This document shows, in pieces, positions 53,138 to 61,931 of a stretch of 64,000 nucleotides of DNA. The translations under genes and the position numbers were made by a program. The notes below the pieces were generated by a model that saw only the letters and a list, made by a program, of their open reading frames with translations, was not told the origin of the DNA and did no database searches. The stretch's first letter is position 1, and each line of letters begins with the position of its first letter. The stretch comes from DASXKD01 sp963734725. Lineage in GTDB: Bacteria; Actinomycetota; Actinomycetes; Streptosporangiales; Streptosporangiaceae. Where the stretch lies: assembly GCA_963734725.1 (NCBI GenBank), contig CAVTIX010000008.1:372001-436000 (forward strand), read 5' to 3'.

Positions 53138-53899
53138 GTGGACCCGCAGGTTGTCTGCTACAGCGAGCGGCCGGAACTCTGGGCCGCCATCAGCGGCCTC
53201 TCGGATGAGGTCTGGCCTGAGTACAACCAGCACGGCGCGGCGCTCAACCACTACTGGGGCCAGCTCTATGACGTGTTCCCCGAGTGGCAGTTCGTGCTGT
53301 ATGACCCGGGCGAGGACCTGGTCCTGGCCGAGGGCCACACCATCCCGCTGGCCTGGGACGGCACCGACGCCGGCCTCGGCCCGGGCATCGACGCGACCAT
53401 AGCCGACGCCTTCGCGCTGCGGGCCGCCGGCGGCAAGCCCACCGCGGCCAGCGCCCTGGCCGCGGAGATCCCGCCGAGGCACCAGGGCCGGCGCCTCTCC
53501 GGCGTCCTGCTCAAGGCGATGTCGCGCCTGGCGCACGACGCGGGACTGAGTCACCTGATCGCGCCGGTGCGGCCGAGCCTCAAAGACCGCTACCCCACCA
53601 TTCCCATCGAGCGGTACGCCCACTGGACCCGTCCCGACGGGGCGCCGTTCGACCCGTGGGTCCGGGTGCACACCCGGATGGGCGCCCGGATCGGGCCGGC
53701 GATCCCGAAATCGCTGCACATCACCGGCGCCGTCGCGGACTGGGAGTCCTGGACGCGCATGGAGTTCCCGGAGACCGGCGACTATGTCTTCCCGGCCGGC
53801 CTGGCGACGGTGCACATCGACCGCGACCGGGACACCGGTGAGTACTGGGAGCCCAACATCTGGATCATCCACGAGGCCAGCGGTGGCGCGCCGGGCTGA
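53138..53899 (+). CDS. GNAT-fold acetyltransferase-like protein
   Basis: 253 residues from the GTG at 53138. The region EIPPRHQGRRLSGVLLKAMS matches the acetyl-CoA-binding loop of GNAT enzymes (R-x-x-G-R/K), and HLIAPVRPSLKDRYPTIPIE follows. Similar proteins of about 250 residues are common in actinomycetes without known substrate. The stop overlaps a short lipoprotein frame. Confidence 0.75.
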   Translation: MDPQVVCYSERPELWAAISGLSDEVWPEYNQHGAALNHYWGQLYDVFPEWQFVLYDPGEDLVLAEGHTIPLAWDGTDAGLGPGIDATIADAFALRAAGGKPTAASALAAEIPPRHQGRRLSGVLLKAMSRLAHDAGLSHLIAPVRPSLKDRYPTIPIERYAHWTRPDGAPFDPWVRVHTRMGARIGPAIPKSLHITGAVADWESWTRMEFPETGDYVFPAGLATVHIDRDRDTGEYWEPNIWIIHEASGGAPG

Positions 53900-54134
53900 C
53901 CACGCCGGCAGGCCGACAATGATCGCGGCGGCAGGCCTGGCCACGGCTCTGCTGGCCGGCTGCACGGCCGGCCAGGCCGGCGAGCCGCCGGCCCCCGGGG
54001 CAGCGGGTCCGCTCGGCGGCCGGGTCCTCGTCGACGCGGCCAGCGGCGCGGCCATCCCGGTTACCGTTGCCGCAGCGCCGGCCGCCGGGCCAGTCGCCAC
54101 GGGCAAGCCGCCGCAGGCCGGCCTCGCCGGCTAG
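53883..54134 (+). CDS. Small putative lipoprotein
   Basis: 83 residues from a GTG that overlaps the previous gene by 17 bases, or 71 from the ATG at 53919. A basic start (ARRADHAGRPT) and hydrophobic stretch end in the lipobox LLAGC; the rest is Ala/Gly/Pro-rich. The TAG stop shares a CTAG with the TAG of the convergent gene. Could be spurious, but the lipobox is convincing. Confidence 0.5.
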   Translation: MARRADHAGRPTMIAAAGLATALLAGCTAGQAGEPPAPGAAGPLGGRVLVDAASGAAIPVTVAAAPAAGPVATGKPPQAGLAG

Positions 54135-55051
54135 AGCACCGGCTGATTGTGAACGCGGGTCTCACCCGGCTGCGGCGAGCCCGGCAGGAGCGGCTCGGCG
54201 GGCCGGGCGGCATGCGCGGCGATCTTGTCCGTGCCCTTACGGCCAGCATGGTGCTCAGGCAGCTCCGCCCTCCCCCGGGCGATGGCCACCACGGTCAGCA
54301 GCGCGGCCAGCGGTGAGACCAGCGCGATGAAGTCGGAGGAGGGCAGGCTGCCCAGCGCGACGAGCGCGGCGGCGAACCCGGCGATCAGCACAGCGACCAC
54401 CACCAGTCCCCATCCGCTGAGGAACAGCCGCAGCGTGAACGGCGGTGGCGCGATCACCTGCGGCACAGCGGTGACCGGCTTGGTCCCGCGGCGCTCGGTC
54501 ATCCCGTCGCGTACCCGCACGATGAGCGTCAGATCGCCGGGCTCGTCGGCGATCAGGAGCAGTTCGTCGGGATGGGCCGGGTCCGGGGACTGTGAGACCG
54601 CGCCGCCGCCCGCTGCCCATGCCACCACCTTTCGACTGCCCGACGGCCGCACTCGATAACGGGCCTGCTCGCCGGCGACCACGGTGTCTGGTCCCTCGAT
54701 GACCACCGGCGGCGCCTGGCCCGCACCCGGCGCCGCGGTCCCGGCGGTGTGCGGCATGGTCCCGTTCCCCGGCGGCGCTGTCCCGTTCGGCGGCGCTGCC
54801 GGGCCTTTTCCCGCCCCGCCGTTGCCGCGCCCGGCCTGCTCTCCGGCGGCCGGGGAGCCGTGCTGGCCCGGGGGCCCCGCATCCGGAATCACCAGGAACT
54901 GGCGGCGGGCCAACCGTTCGGCGAGGCGGATCTGGCGTGCGTGCACGCTCCAGGCCATGGCCACGACGGCGGCGGCGAGCCCGGCCGCGCCGAGCCCAAG
55001 CAGCGCAGCAACCGTGGGATGACTCGCGTTGCCTGCGAGAGCTGCGAACAT
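54131..55051 (-). CDS. Membrane protein with an Ig-like extracytoplasmic domain
   Basis: 306 residues. First membrane segment at 15-34 (VAALLGLGAAGLAAAVVAMA), a Pro/Gly linker (70-110), then a beta-rich domain: PVVIEGPDTVVAGEQARYRV, VVAWAAGGGAVSQSPD, DLTLIVRVRDG, like an Ig/PKD fold. Two more membrane segments (LVVVAVLIAGFAAALVALG, FIALVSPLAALLTVVAIARG) and a short tail follow. GGGAGAGG stands before the ATG. No family recognised. Confidence 0.65.
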   Translation of the reverse strand: MFAALAGNASHPTVAALLGLGAAGLAAAVVAMAWSVHARQIRLAERLARRQFLVIPDAGPPGQHGSPAAGEQAGRGNGGAGKGPAAPPNGTAPPGNGTMPHTAGTAAPGAGQAPPVVIEGPDTVVAGEQARYRVRPSGSRKVVAWAAGGGAVSQSPDPAHPDELLLIADEPGDLTLIVRVRDGMTERRGTKPVTAVPQVIAPPPFTLRLFLSGWGLVVVAVLIAGFAAALVALGSLPSSDFIALVSPLAALLTVVAIARGRAELPEHHAGRKGTDKIAAHAARPAEPLLPGSPQPGETRVHNQPVL

Positions 55052-55226
55052 GTCCTCTCCCTGCCGTGGCTAAAGCCACGCCGGTCGGCGTGTCTATGCT
55101 GTACCAGGATAGTATTCAAACGTATGATCGAACAAGCTCAAACCGGCGCCCGGTCCGGACCGGCCAAACTGAAGCGGAGATTGTGCGTCGGCTGCAGGCC
55201 GTCGCGCCGTCGCGAGCGGGCCGCGC

Positions 55227-55484
55227 TCACCGGGCCCGCAACCGGTCCAGGACGGCCGGGTCGGCGCCGGTCACTGCCACGATCTTCCTCCGGCTTGCCG
55301 CTCCCGCGACCAGTGTCACGGCGTGACGGCGGACACCGAACGCTTCGGCTATCGCGGCCAGCGCTGCCGCGGTGGCCCGCCCGTCCACGGCCCGCGCGGT
55401 TACCCGCACCACCAGGGCGCCATCGTGCTCCCCGCCCACGCCCGGACGCGCGGATCCGGGGCGCACCCAGACCGTTAGCCGCAT
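55227..55484 (-). CDS. DUF167 (YggU-like) family protein
   Basis: 85 residues: LTVWVRPGSARPGVGGEHDG, then LVVRVTARAVDGRATAAALA and ASRRKIVAVTGADP, the complete conserved fold of this small family. Function unknown; found in most bacteria. GGGGAG lies directly before the ATG. Confidence 0.88.
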   Translation of the reverse strand: MRLTVWVRPGSARPGVGGEHDGALVVRVTARAVDGRATAAALAAIAEAFGVRRHAVTLVAGAASRRKIVAVTGADPAVLDRLRAR

Positions 55485-55826
55485 CTCCCCAGTGTGCGCC
55501 CAGTCCGGCAGTCAATCCGGCGCGGAGTTCTCGCACGGCGCTGCGCCGGCGCCCATCCAGACCAGCCCGCCACCCTCAGCGCGGGATATTCGCCTCCGGC
55601 GCCGAAACTGACGACGCGGGACGGCGGTATGGCCGTCAGCCCGGCGCCCGCTCCAGGCTCGGCAACGATTCGCGCAGAATCGCATGACCGGAGCGCTTCG
55701 CCTAGGCACACGTTTGCCGGGTAATGCGATTAACGGCCGTCAGCCTGCCCATAATCGAACGCCCCCCGCACGCGGCGCCCGCGGCAGCCCTGGCGGGGGC
55801 AAAAGGCGTTCCCCGGCCGGGACCGC
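55485..55826. other. Intergenic region between DUF167 and lsr2
   Basis: About 340 bases. It must contain the DUF167 promoter (minus strand) and the 3' end of the lsr2 transcript. Open frames of up to 78 codons lack protein character. I see no RNA gene or strong hairpin. Confidence 0.45.
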
Positions 55827-56147
55827 CTAGTGCGCGGCGCGGTACCTGGCGAGCACGTCCGCCGGGATGCGTCCCCTGGTCGAAACCTTGATGCCCTGCT
55901 CACGTGCCCATGCCCGGACATCAGACTGGTCGTGCCTAGGCGACCGCGGACCGCGCCCGGCCCGCCGGGAGGACGGCACCTTGCGCGCCGCTTCAATGTA
56001 GGGACCAATCGCCTTCGCGAACTGGTCCGCGTGCTTCTTGTTCAGGTCGATCTCATAGTCGGTGCCGCCAAGACCGAACCTAACTGTGCCTTCGGCTTCA
56101 CTGCCGTCAATGTCGTCTACATACAGGACCTGGGTTCGCTGCGCCAT
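55827..56147 (-). CDS. lsr2: Lsr2 nucleoid-associated protein
   Basis: H-NS-like xenogeneic silencer that bridges AT-rich DNA. 106 residues from the ATG at 56147 (AQRTQVLYVDDIDGSEAEGT). The N-terminal oligomerisation domain is followed by a basic linker (SSRRAGRGPRSPRHDQ) and the C-terminal domain with the RGR minor-groove motif in STRGRIPADVLARYRAAH. An upstream in-frame ATG at 56204 gives a non-conserved extension. Located in the accessory part of the window. Confidence 0.93.
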   Translation of the reverse strand: MAQRTQVLYVDDIDGSEAEGTVRFGLGGTDYEIDLNKKHADQFAKAIGPYIEAARKVPSSRRAGRGPRSPRHDQSDVRAWAREQGIKVSTRGRIPADVLARYRAAH

Positions 56148-56659
56148 CGGCCGTGCTCCGATCTGGAATTTGATATCGACCTGGCCATCAGTGTAGGTGA
56201 TCATTCAGGCCGGCCGCACCATTCATCGCCGATTCAGCGCGGCCAAATGTGCGACGTGCGATGCTTAGTTATGATGTCGCCGCGGCCGCGTTGCAGCGCC
56301 GCGGCGACTCGGTTTATGTCCGGGATCCCGGCTCTTCCGGCGGCACATTAGCCAACGGAAACCCGGCCCACGACCGACCCGGGCGGTATCTCTCAGCATG
56401 TCGGCCACAGGGAGGCGGGCGGCGCGCCCGAAGCATGCCGCGGCAAATCACCTGTTTGGGCGGCTGGCCGTACAGCTGCCGTCCGTACGGTGCTGGGCCG
56501 GGTCCGGCGGCGCCGCGAGCAGGCCCTGGCCTGGCTGGCTATTCGCCGCTGGCACGCACGTCTTCGGCGGCGACGGCCCGGACGCCGGGGATGTCGGAAA
56601 GCCCGGCGGCCAGCTCGTTGACCTGTCCCTTGCCGAGCCTTAACTCCCCGGCATTGCGG
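56148..56659. other. Intergenic region with a possible gene remnant
   Basis: About 510 bases. The lsr2 promoter lies at the left, in AT-richer sequence. On the minus strand from about 56680 to 56539 a start-less frame reads ELRLGKGQVNELAAGLSDIP and GVRAVAAEDVRAS before a stop; it looks protein-like, possibly the tail of a decayed gene. The rest shows nothing I can support. Confidence 0.4.
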
Positions 56660-57550
56660 CTAGCCCGGCGCGGCGCCCGGCCTGGTCAGCTCGTCAAGGA
56701 TCTCGCCGAGGTGGTCAAAGAGCCCCATGTGGCCTTCACCGTCACGCATCACCAGCTGCGCCTGCGGAAGGTGCTGTGCCAGGTATCGCCCGTACTCGGG
56801 CGGCGCCAACTTGTCGTCGCTGCCGTACCACAGCAGTACCGGGCAGCTGACCGCGCTCAGGTCGATATCCCACTCCCCGACCCAGGAGACGTTGTCCCAG
56901 CCGCTGCCGCCGGTGCCCTGGCGCAGCGCCTCGCGCGTGCTTTCCTCGAAGGCCGCGGCACGGTGCCGGTCGGCCAGCTGTTCACCGTCGCGGGGGGATA
57001 GCAGGCCGGCCAGGGCAGACGCCACCCCTGGGCCGTCCGGGTCCCGGGCCAGCTCGGCCAGCGGCTCGAACCCGGCGGCGAACACCGCCGCCGCGGCGGC
57101 CGGATCGCTGGCGAGCAACGACAGCGCGACACGGTCGTTGTCATCGAGGCTGGCCTGCGCGCCGGGAACATGCTGGAGCGGCGCCGCGCCGGAGACGACT
57201 CCCACGCGGTGGACCCGGCTTCCCGGCACGGTCGCAGCCGCCAGCGCCCCCGGTCCCCCGCCGGACACGCCGAGCGTCGCGAACCGGGCCAAGCCCAGCG
57301 CGTCGGCGACCGCGTGCGCGTCCGCGGCGATCGATGCCAGCCCGAACCGCGCGGGAGTGGAACCGCCGTAGCCGGGCCGGTCGAAGGAAACCAGCCGCAC
57401 GCGGCTGTCGGCCACGACCTGCTCATCGAAGGACAGGTCCAGCCGGGAGCCCGGAGTCCCGTGGAAGTACATAACGACGCGCCCGCTGGGATCACCCGCG
57501 TCGCGGGCGCGCAGCACCCGGCCGCCGCGATCTACCTCGATGTCGCGCAT
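56660..57550 (-). CDS. Alpha/beta hydrolase
   Basis: 296 residues. Oxyanion motif MYFHGTPGSRLD near residue 28, nucleophile elbow LGVSGGGPGALAAA near 95 (Ser), Asp in CPVLLWYGSDDKLAPP near 240 and catalytic His in RDGEGHMGLFDHL near 272. All three catalytic residues are present. Substrate unknown; the sequence is of the general actinomycete esterase/epoxide-hydrolase-like type. Divergent from the methyltransferase gene. Confidence 0.88.
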   Translation of the reverse strand: MRDIEVDRGGRVLRARDAGDPSGRVVMYFHGTPGSRLDLSFDEQVVADSRVRLVSFDRPGYGGSTPARFGLASIAADAHAVADALGLARFATLGVSGGGPGALAAATVPGSRVHRVGVVSGAAPLQHVPGAQASLDDNDRVALSLLASDPAAAAAVFAAGFEPLAELARDPDGPGVASALAGLLSPRDGEQLADRHRAAAFEESTREALRQGTGGSGWDNVSWVGEWDIDLSAVSCPVLLWYGSDDKLAPPEYGRYLAQHLPQAQLVMRDGEGHMGLFDHLGEILDELTRPGAAPG

Positions 57551-57669
57551 CTGCCGACAATAACGACCGCCCGCCGGCCGCGGGGCGCCGGGACGGCCCC
57601 GGTCTGCTGGCCGATCTTCCGGACCACGCCCTCCTCACCGGAGCAGTACGCTATTGCCCAGCGAAAAAC

Positions 57670-58512
57670 GTGGATGCGGGCGGGTCGATGGCAGGGGACG
57701 ACGACAGGGTAATGGGCAGTGGCGGCGAGCCACCGCCGTTCGATACCGGCGTGGCGCACGTCGCCCGGGTCTATAACTACTGGCTGGGCGGGAAGGACAA
57801 TTTCGCCGCCGACCGGGCTGCGGGCGAGCAGGCGATCAAGGCCTTCCCGGGCATCCCGTTGTCCGCGCGCTCGAACCGGGCATTCCTGGCGCGGACGGTG
57901 CGGTTCCTGGCCGGCGAAGCCGGCATCCGCCAGTTCCTGGACGTCGGCACGGGCATCCCCTCTGCGAACAACACCCACGAGGTGGCCCAGTCGGCGGCGC
58001 CGGCGTCGCGCGTCGTCTACGTGGACAACGACCCGATCGTGCTGACCCACGCCCGCGCCCTGCTGGCCAGCGACCCGGCGGGCGCCACCGACTATATCGA
58101 CGCCGACATGCGGGATCCCCAGCAGATCCTGGCGCAGACGGGACGGCTGCTGGACTTCAGCCACCCGGTCGCGGTGATGCTGATGGCCGTCTTGCAGCAC
58201 CTCGATGACGAAGACTCCCCGTACCAGATCGTGCAAACACTGATGGATTCCCTGCCGCCGGGCAGCTACCTGGCGATATCACACCCGGCCAAGGACATCG
58301 ACGCCGAGGCGATGGCCAAGATGGCCGACAGCCTCAACAAGATGATGGCGGAGAAAGTCACCTTCCGTGACCGCGCCGCCGTGGCCAGATTTTTCGACGG
58401 GCTGGAACTGGTGGCGCCAGGATTGGTGCAGGCGTCGAAATGGCGGCCGACCAGCGAGAGCGAGGCGACCAGCCCGGCGGCCCTGTGGGGCGGCGTGGCG
58501 CGCAAGCCCTGA
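57670..58512 (+). CDS. DUF574-type SAM-dependent methyltransferase
   Basis: 280 residues of a family strongly expanded in actinomycetes. Seen: ARVYNYWLGGKDNFAADR, QFLDVGTGIPSANNTHEVAQ, VVYVDNDPIVLTHARALL and LMAVLQHLDDEDSPYQIV. The physiological substrate of the family is not established. Start either GTG 57670 or ATG 57688. Its presence supports an actinomycete host. Confidence 0.88.
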   Translation: MDAGGSMAGDDDRVMGSGGEPPPFDTGVAHVARVYNYWLGGKDNFAADRAAGEQAIKAFPGIPLSARSNRAFLARTVRFLAGEAGIRQFLDVGTGIPSANNTHEVAQSAAPASRVVYVDNDPIVLTHARALLASDPAGATDYIDADMRDPQQILAQTGRLLDFSHPVAVMLMAVLQHLDDEDSPYQIVQTLMDSLPPGSYLAISHPAKDIDAEAMAKMADSLNKMMAEKVTFRDRAAVARFFDGLELVAPGLVQASKWRPTSESEATSPAALWGGVARKP

Positions 58513-58521
58513 TCCGGGGCC

Positions 58522-59124
58522 TTAAGGCTGCTCCGGGTCGGCCGGGCCGGGCCGTCCTGGCTGCTCGCCCTCTGCCGGATGCGGGGCCGCACCGCCCGGC
58601 CGGTGGATCATCGCCGCCACGGTGGACATGAGGTTGAAGTCCCGCGCGCCGACGAGCTGCCAGGCCCTCGCGATGCTGAACAAGAAGAAGCCGATGGCCA
58701 GGACACCCTGGTTGTCGACCGCGTTGACGTCGTGCGGCGCCGCGTCCAGCTTGATCCCGTTGGCCAGCTGCAAGCCGTACAGGACGAGCATGATGAGGAA
58801 CATGGTGGCGTCGCTGCGCTTCACGCTGCCATGTTCCCGGTACAGCACGAGGATCAGGCCGGCGGTCGTGGCGAGCCCCGCGGCCGCCAGGATGAGGCTC
58901 GCCTCCCCCAGGTCGGCCCCGGGCAGCAGCGCCACCAGCGCGATCACCATCGTGTTGACCAGCGCGGAAAACGCCGCCCCGGCCCTGACCTGGTGGTCGG
59001 TTCGGGCAATGTCCCCGGTCAGCTTCTCCGGGGAAACCGAGATGGCGACGAAAAGCAGCCCGATGAGCGCGCCCGCGATGGTGGCGCAGCCACTGAAGAA
59101 GTCGTGGTAGGTGAGGGGGACCAC
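58522..59124 (-). CDS. Four- to five-pass membrane protein of unknown function
   Basis: 200 residues: hydrophobic segments GALIGLLFVAISV, FSALVNTMVIALVALLPG, LILAAAGLATTAGLILVLY, MFLIMLVLYGLQLANGI and GVLAIGFFLFSIARAWQLV, then a disordered Pro/Gly tail. The start LTYHDFFSGCATIAGALIGL is typical of a group of uncharacterised actinomycete membrane proteins. GTG start. Confidence 0.72.
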   Translation of the reverse strand: MVPLTYHDFFSGCATIAGALIGLLFVAISVSPEKLTGDIARTDHQVRAGAAFSALVNTMVIALVALLPGADLGEASLILAAAGLATTAGLILVLYREHGSVKRSDATMFLIMLVLYGLQLANGIKLDAAPHDVNAVDNQGVLAIGFFLFSIARAWQLVGARDFNLMSTVAAMIHRPGGAAPHPAEGEQPGRPGPADPEQP

Positions 59125-59226
59125 CGGCTAAACGTACCCGGGGCGGGCTCCCGTGATGGTCTGGCGGCCGAAGCGGTGACCCCCCCCCCAGCTACGGGCC
59201 GTAACAGGTACCGGCGCGTCGGCCGG

Positions 59227-59577
59227 TCAGCTTGCCCGGCGGTCCAGGCGCTGCAAGAGGTCGTGAGCGGCGAGCTCGATCTCCTTGTGCCGCCACTCTG
59301 CCGCCCGGTACTCGCAGGCGATGATGCCCATCCGGTGCAGGCGGCGGAAGTCGCCGAAGACGAACGCGTACCGGGCCTTGGTGTGATCAGTGGCGCCATC
59401 GGTGAGGCCCAGATGCCATCGGTCGTATTCCTCCCAGGAGTGCGACTCGAGGAAGGCGTTCTGGTCGCTGGCGCGGGGCTGGACCTTGCCCCAGTCGCTG
59501 TCGAGCACGTACTGACCGCTGTCGATGAGGTGCTGGGCCCACGACACGCCGTCCGGGTTCACCGAATACGAAGCCAC
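59227..59577 (-). CDS. Conserved actinomycete hypothetical protein
   Basis: 116 residues. I chose the GTG at 59577 (ASYSVNPDGVSWAQHLIDS), which has GGGGAGGA seven bases upstream; an ATG 21 bases earlier lacks a ribosome binding site. The body SWEEYDRWHLGLTDGATDHT, KARYAFVFGDFRRLHRMGII and AAEWRHKEIELAAHDLLQ matches, from memory, short soluble proteins common in Streptomyces and relatives. Rich in Trp, His and acidic residues; function unknown. Confidence 0.78.
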   Translation of the reverse strand: MASYSVNPDGVSWAQHLIDSGQYVLDSDWGKVQPRASDQNAFLESHSWEEYDRWHLGLTDGATDHTKARYAFVFGDFRRLHRMGIIACEYRAAEWRHKEIELAAHDLLQRLDRRAS

Positions 59578-59688
59578 CGCAGTTTCCTCCCCAGCCATCG
59601 CGCGGGCAATCCGGTGGCGCGGGCCCGGTTCAGGGCGACCGGCGGCGGTGTGGCCGTCGCTGTCGGCGCGGCTATCCGCCGGCCCGGG

Positions 59689-60693
59689 TTACCCGGGAGG
59701 CTGGAAGCTGGTGGTCCGCGCCATGCCCGCCGCCCGGCCCTTCCCCGCGACCACCAGGGCCATCTTGCGCGATGCCTCGTCGATCATCTCGTCGCCGAGC
59801 ATGGCCGCTCCCCGGGCGCCGCCTTCGGCCGAGGTGTACCAGTCGTACGCGTCAAGGATCAGCTCTGCGTGGTCGTAGTCCTCCTGCGACGGGGAGAAGA
59901 TCTCATTGGCCGCGGCGATCTGGTCCGGGTGCAGCACCCACTTTCCGTCGAAACCCAGCGCCGCCGCCCGCCTGGCCGCCGCGCGGAACCCGACGGCGTT
60001 GCGTACCTGCAGATAAGGGCCGTCGATCGGCTGCAGGTTCTGGGCGCGGGCGGCCACCAGGATGCGCATCAGGATGTAGTGGTAAGCATCGGCAGGGTAG
60101 CCCTGCGGCTGCTCGCCGACCACCAGCGACCGCATCCCGATGGAGGCCATGAAGTCCGCGGGGCCGAAGATGATGGTCTCGAGCCGGGGCGAGGACGCGG
60201 CGATGGCCTCGACGTTCACCAGGCCCTCTGCGCTCTCGATCTGGGCTTCGATGCCGATCCGGCCCACGTCGAAGCCCATCGCCTTCTCGATCTGGGTGAG
60301 CAGCAGGTCGAGAGCCTCGATCTGGGCGGCGCCTGCCACCTTGGGCAGCATGACGCAGTCCAGGCTGGCCCCGGCCCCCTCCACCACCGTGATCACATCC
60401 TGGTAGGTCCAGTGCGTGGTCCAGCCGTTGACCCGGACGGCGCGGGTCTTGCCGCCCCAGTCGCCGTTGTTCAGCGCGTTGACGATCGCGGGCCGGGCGC
60501 TCTCCTTCATCAGCGGCGCGCAGGCGTCCTCAAGGTCCAGGAACACCTGGTCCGCCGGGAGGCCCTGTGCCTTCTCCAGGAAGCGCGCGCTGCTGCCGGG
60601 CACCGCAAGGCAGGAGCGGCGCGGGCGCAGCCGGTTCACTACGGCGCCGCCGCCCGCCGCGGCAATCCCTGGGGTCATGTCAGACCGAGTCAT
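59689..60693 (-). CDS. CoA-ester lyase (HpcH/HpaI, CitE-like)
   Basis: 334 residues from the ATG at 60693. TIM-barrel lyase related to citrate lyase beta and malyl/mesaconyl-CoA lyases. Seen: RSCLAVPGSSARFLEKAQGL, VFLDLEDACAPLMKESARP, VMLPKVAGAAQIEALDLLL, GIEAQIESAEGLVNVEAIAA, IIFGPADFMASIGM and GKWVLHPDQIAAANEIF. The Mg-binding Glu and Asp of the family are present. It is divergent from a TetR gene with a perfect palindrome between, so it is the likely regulatory target. Confidence 0.88.
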   Translation of the reverse strand: MTRSDMTPGIAAAGGGAVVNRLRPRRSCLAVPGSSARFLEKAQGLPADQVFLDLEDACAPLMKESARPAIVNALNNGDWGGKTRAVRVNGWTTHWTYQDVITVVEGAGASLDCVMLPKVAGAAQIEALDLLLTQIEKAMGFDVGRIGIEAQIESAEGLVNVEAIAASSPRLETIIFGPADFMASIGMRSLVVGEQPQGYPADAYHYILMRILVAARAQNLQPIDGPYLQVRNAVGFRAAARRAAALGFDGKWVLHPDQIAAANEIFSPSQEDYDHAELILDAYDWYTSAEGGARGAAMLGDEMIDEASRKMALVVAGKGRAAGMARTTSFQPPG

Positions 60694-60769
60694 CCTTCGA
60701 TTGTCGTGGCTGGCCGCCGGGTGCCCGCGCCCGCTCCGGACCGGGTCGGGCGCCCGGGGTGTCGTTGTG

Positions 60770-60790
60770 TGTACGATACGGTATCGTACA
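60770..60790. promoter_or_regulatory. Perfect 21-bp palindrome, candidate TetR operator
   Basis: TGTACGATAC-G-GTATCGTACA ends three bases before the TetR start codon and lies 77 bases from the lyase start. Its size and symmetry fit a TetR dimer site; its position would repress both divergent genes. Confidence 0.82.
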
Positions 60791-60793
60791 TAT

Positions 60794-61432
60794 ATGGGCG
60801 ACCCCCGGGCGGTGACGCCGGCCGGTGACCGCAGCGGCCTGCAGGCACGAGGCGAGCCGCGCGAGCGGGCCATCCTGTCGGCCGTCATCGGCCTGCTCGG
60901 CGAGGCCGGCTACGAAGCGATGACGATGGATGCCGTCGCCGCCCGGGCCCACGCCAGCAAGACCACGATCTACCGGCGCTGGCCGGGCAAGGCCGAACTG
61001 GTGCGCGCGGCGGTCGATGCGCGGATCGCCGGCCGCGTGCTTGGCGGGCGCGACACCGGCAGCCTGCGCGGGGACTTGCTGGCCGTGATGGGGGCCATGC
61101 GCGACCACCTCACCCCCGAATTCATGGCCATGATGAGCGGCCTGGTCCACGCGATGCGCACCGACAGCGAACTTGCTGCCAGCCTGCGGTCCCTGGTTGA
61201 CCAGGATGCGGTGGCCGAGCAGATCATCGAGCGTGCGGTACAGCGCGGCGAACTGCCCGCATCGGCAGCACGCCGGCAGGCGCGCCTGATCCACGAGGTG
61301 ATCGAGGCGCAGATCTTCCGCCAGATGATGATCGCCGCCGAACTCGATGACACCTTCGCCCGCCACGCGGTGGATGACATCATCCTGCCCCTGCTGGCGG
61401 GGACCACCGTCCCGCCCGGCCTCCCGGCATGA
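60794..61432 (+). CDS. TetR/AcrR-family repressor
   Basis: 212 residues from the ATG at 60794. HTH: ILSAVIGLLGEAGYEAMTMD, AVAARAHASKTTIYRRWPGK, AELVRAAVDARI. The C-terminal ligand domain (TetR_C-like, HEVIEAQIFRQMMIAAELDD) is intact. An adjacent 21-bp palindrome implies autoregulation, probably also of the lyase gene. Two small ligand-binding-fold genes follow in the same direction, the first after 18 bases. Confidence 0.9.
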   Translation: MGDPRAVTPAGDRSGLQARGEPRERAILSAVIGLLGEAGYEAMTMDAVAARAHASKTTIYRRWPGKAELVRAAVDARIAGRVLGGRDTGSLRGDLLAVMGAMRDHLTPEFMAMMSGLVHAMRTDSELAASLRSLVDQDAVAEQIIERAVQRGELPASAARRQARLIHEVIEAQIFRQMMIAAELDDTFARHAVDDIILPLLAGTTVPPGLPA

Positions 61433-61450
61433 ACGACAGGAGCAGCAACC

Positions 61451-61876
61451 GTGTCACTGGCCACCTTCAGCCCCCCGGAACTGCAGCGGTTCACCCAGAC
61501 TTTCGAGGACCTCTTCTACGCCGCCGACCCGGCGTCGATGACCTCCTACTACACCGAGCACGCCCAGCTCATGGCCGATGGCATCCAGCCCATCCACGGC
61601 CATGCCGCGATCACGGAGTTCTGGCACGCCGCCATCACCCGCGCCGCGGCCGCCCGGGCCCGGCGCACCATCCGGTTGCACGAATCGCACTCCTCGGCCG
61701 ACCTGGGCTACGCGCTGTGCACCGTCACGGTCGACATCCCGGCAGCCGGCCACGCCACCGGCGCGGACGGCACTGCCATCGCGGTCTGGGATGCCACCAT
61801 CTGGCAGCGCGATCCGGCCGGCCGCTGGCGCATCGCCGTCGACATCTCGACTCCGCTGCCGCCAAGCCGGCGATGA
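61451..61876 (+). CDS. SnoaL/NTF2-like protein
   Basis: 141 residues of the cone-shaped NTF2 fold: FEDLFYAADPASMTSYYTEH, GIQPIHGHAAITEFWHAAIT, VWDATIWQRDPAGRWRIAVD. Such proteins are small-molecule isomerases or hydrolases, or have no activity. GTG start with CAGGAGC upstream, 18 bases after the TetR gene; likely the same transcript. Confidence 0.82.
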   Translation: MSLATFSPPELQRFTQTFEDLFYAADPASMTSYYTEHAQLMADGIQPIHGHAAITEFWHAAITRAAAARARRTIRLHESHSSADLGYALCTVTVDIPAAGHATGADGTAIAVWDATIWQRDPAGRWRIAVDISTPLPPSRR

Positions 61877-61931
61877 ATACCGGGGCGGGCCGGCGTCCTC
61901 ATGGGTATCGCGCTGACGAAGGGACCCCACC

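Noticed and set aside
55052..55226. Possible LexA box or dif-like site in the AT-rich stretch at about 55105-55140
   Set aside because: Only one half (CGAAC) is present; no symmetric second half or XerC/D-like arms.
59165..59185. Run of ten or more C between two minus-strand genes
   Set aside because: A homopolymer in a non-coding gap; no gene is affected and no function can be argued.
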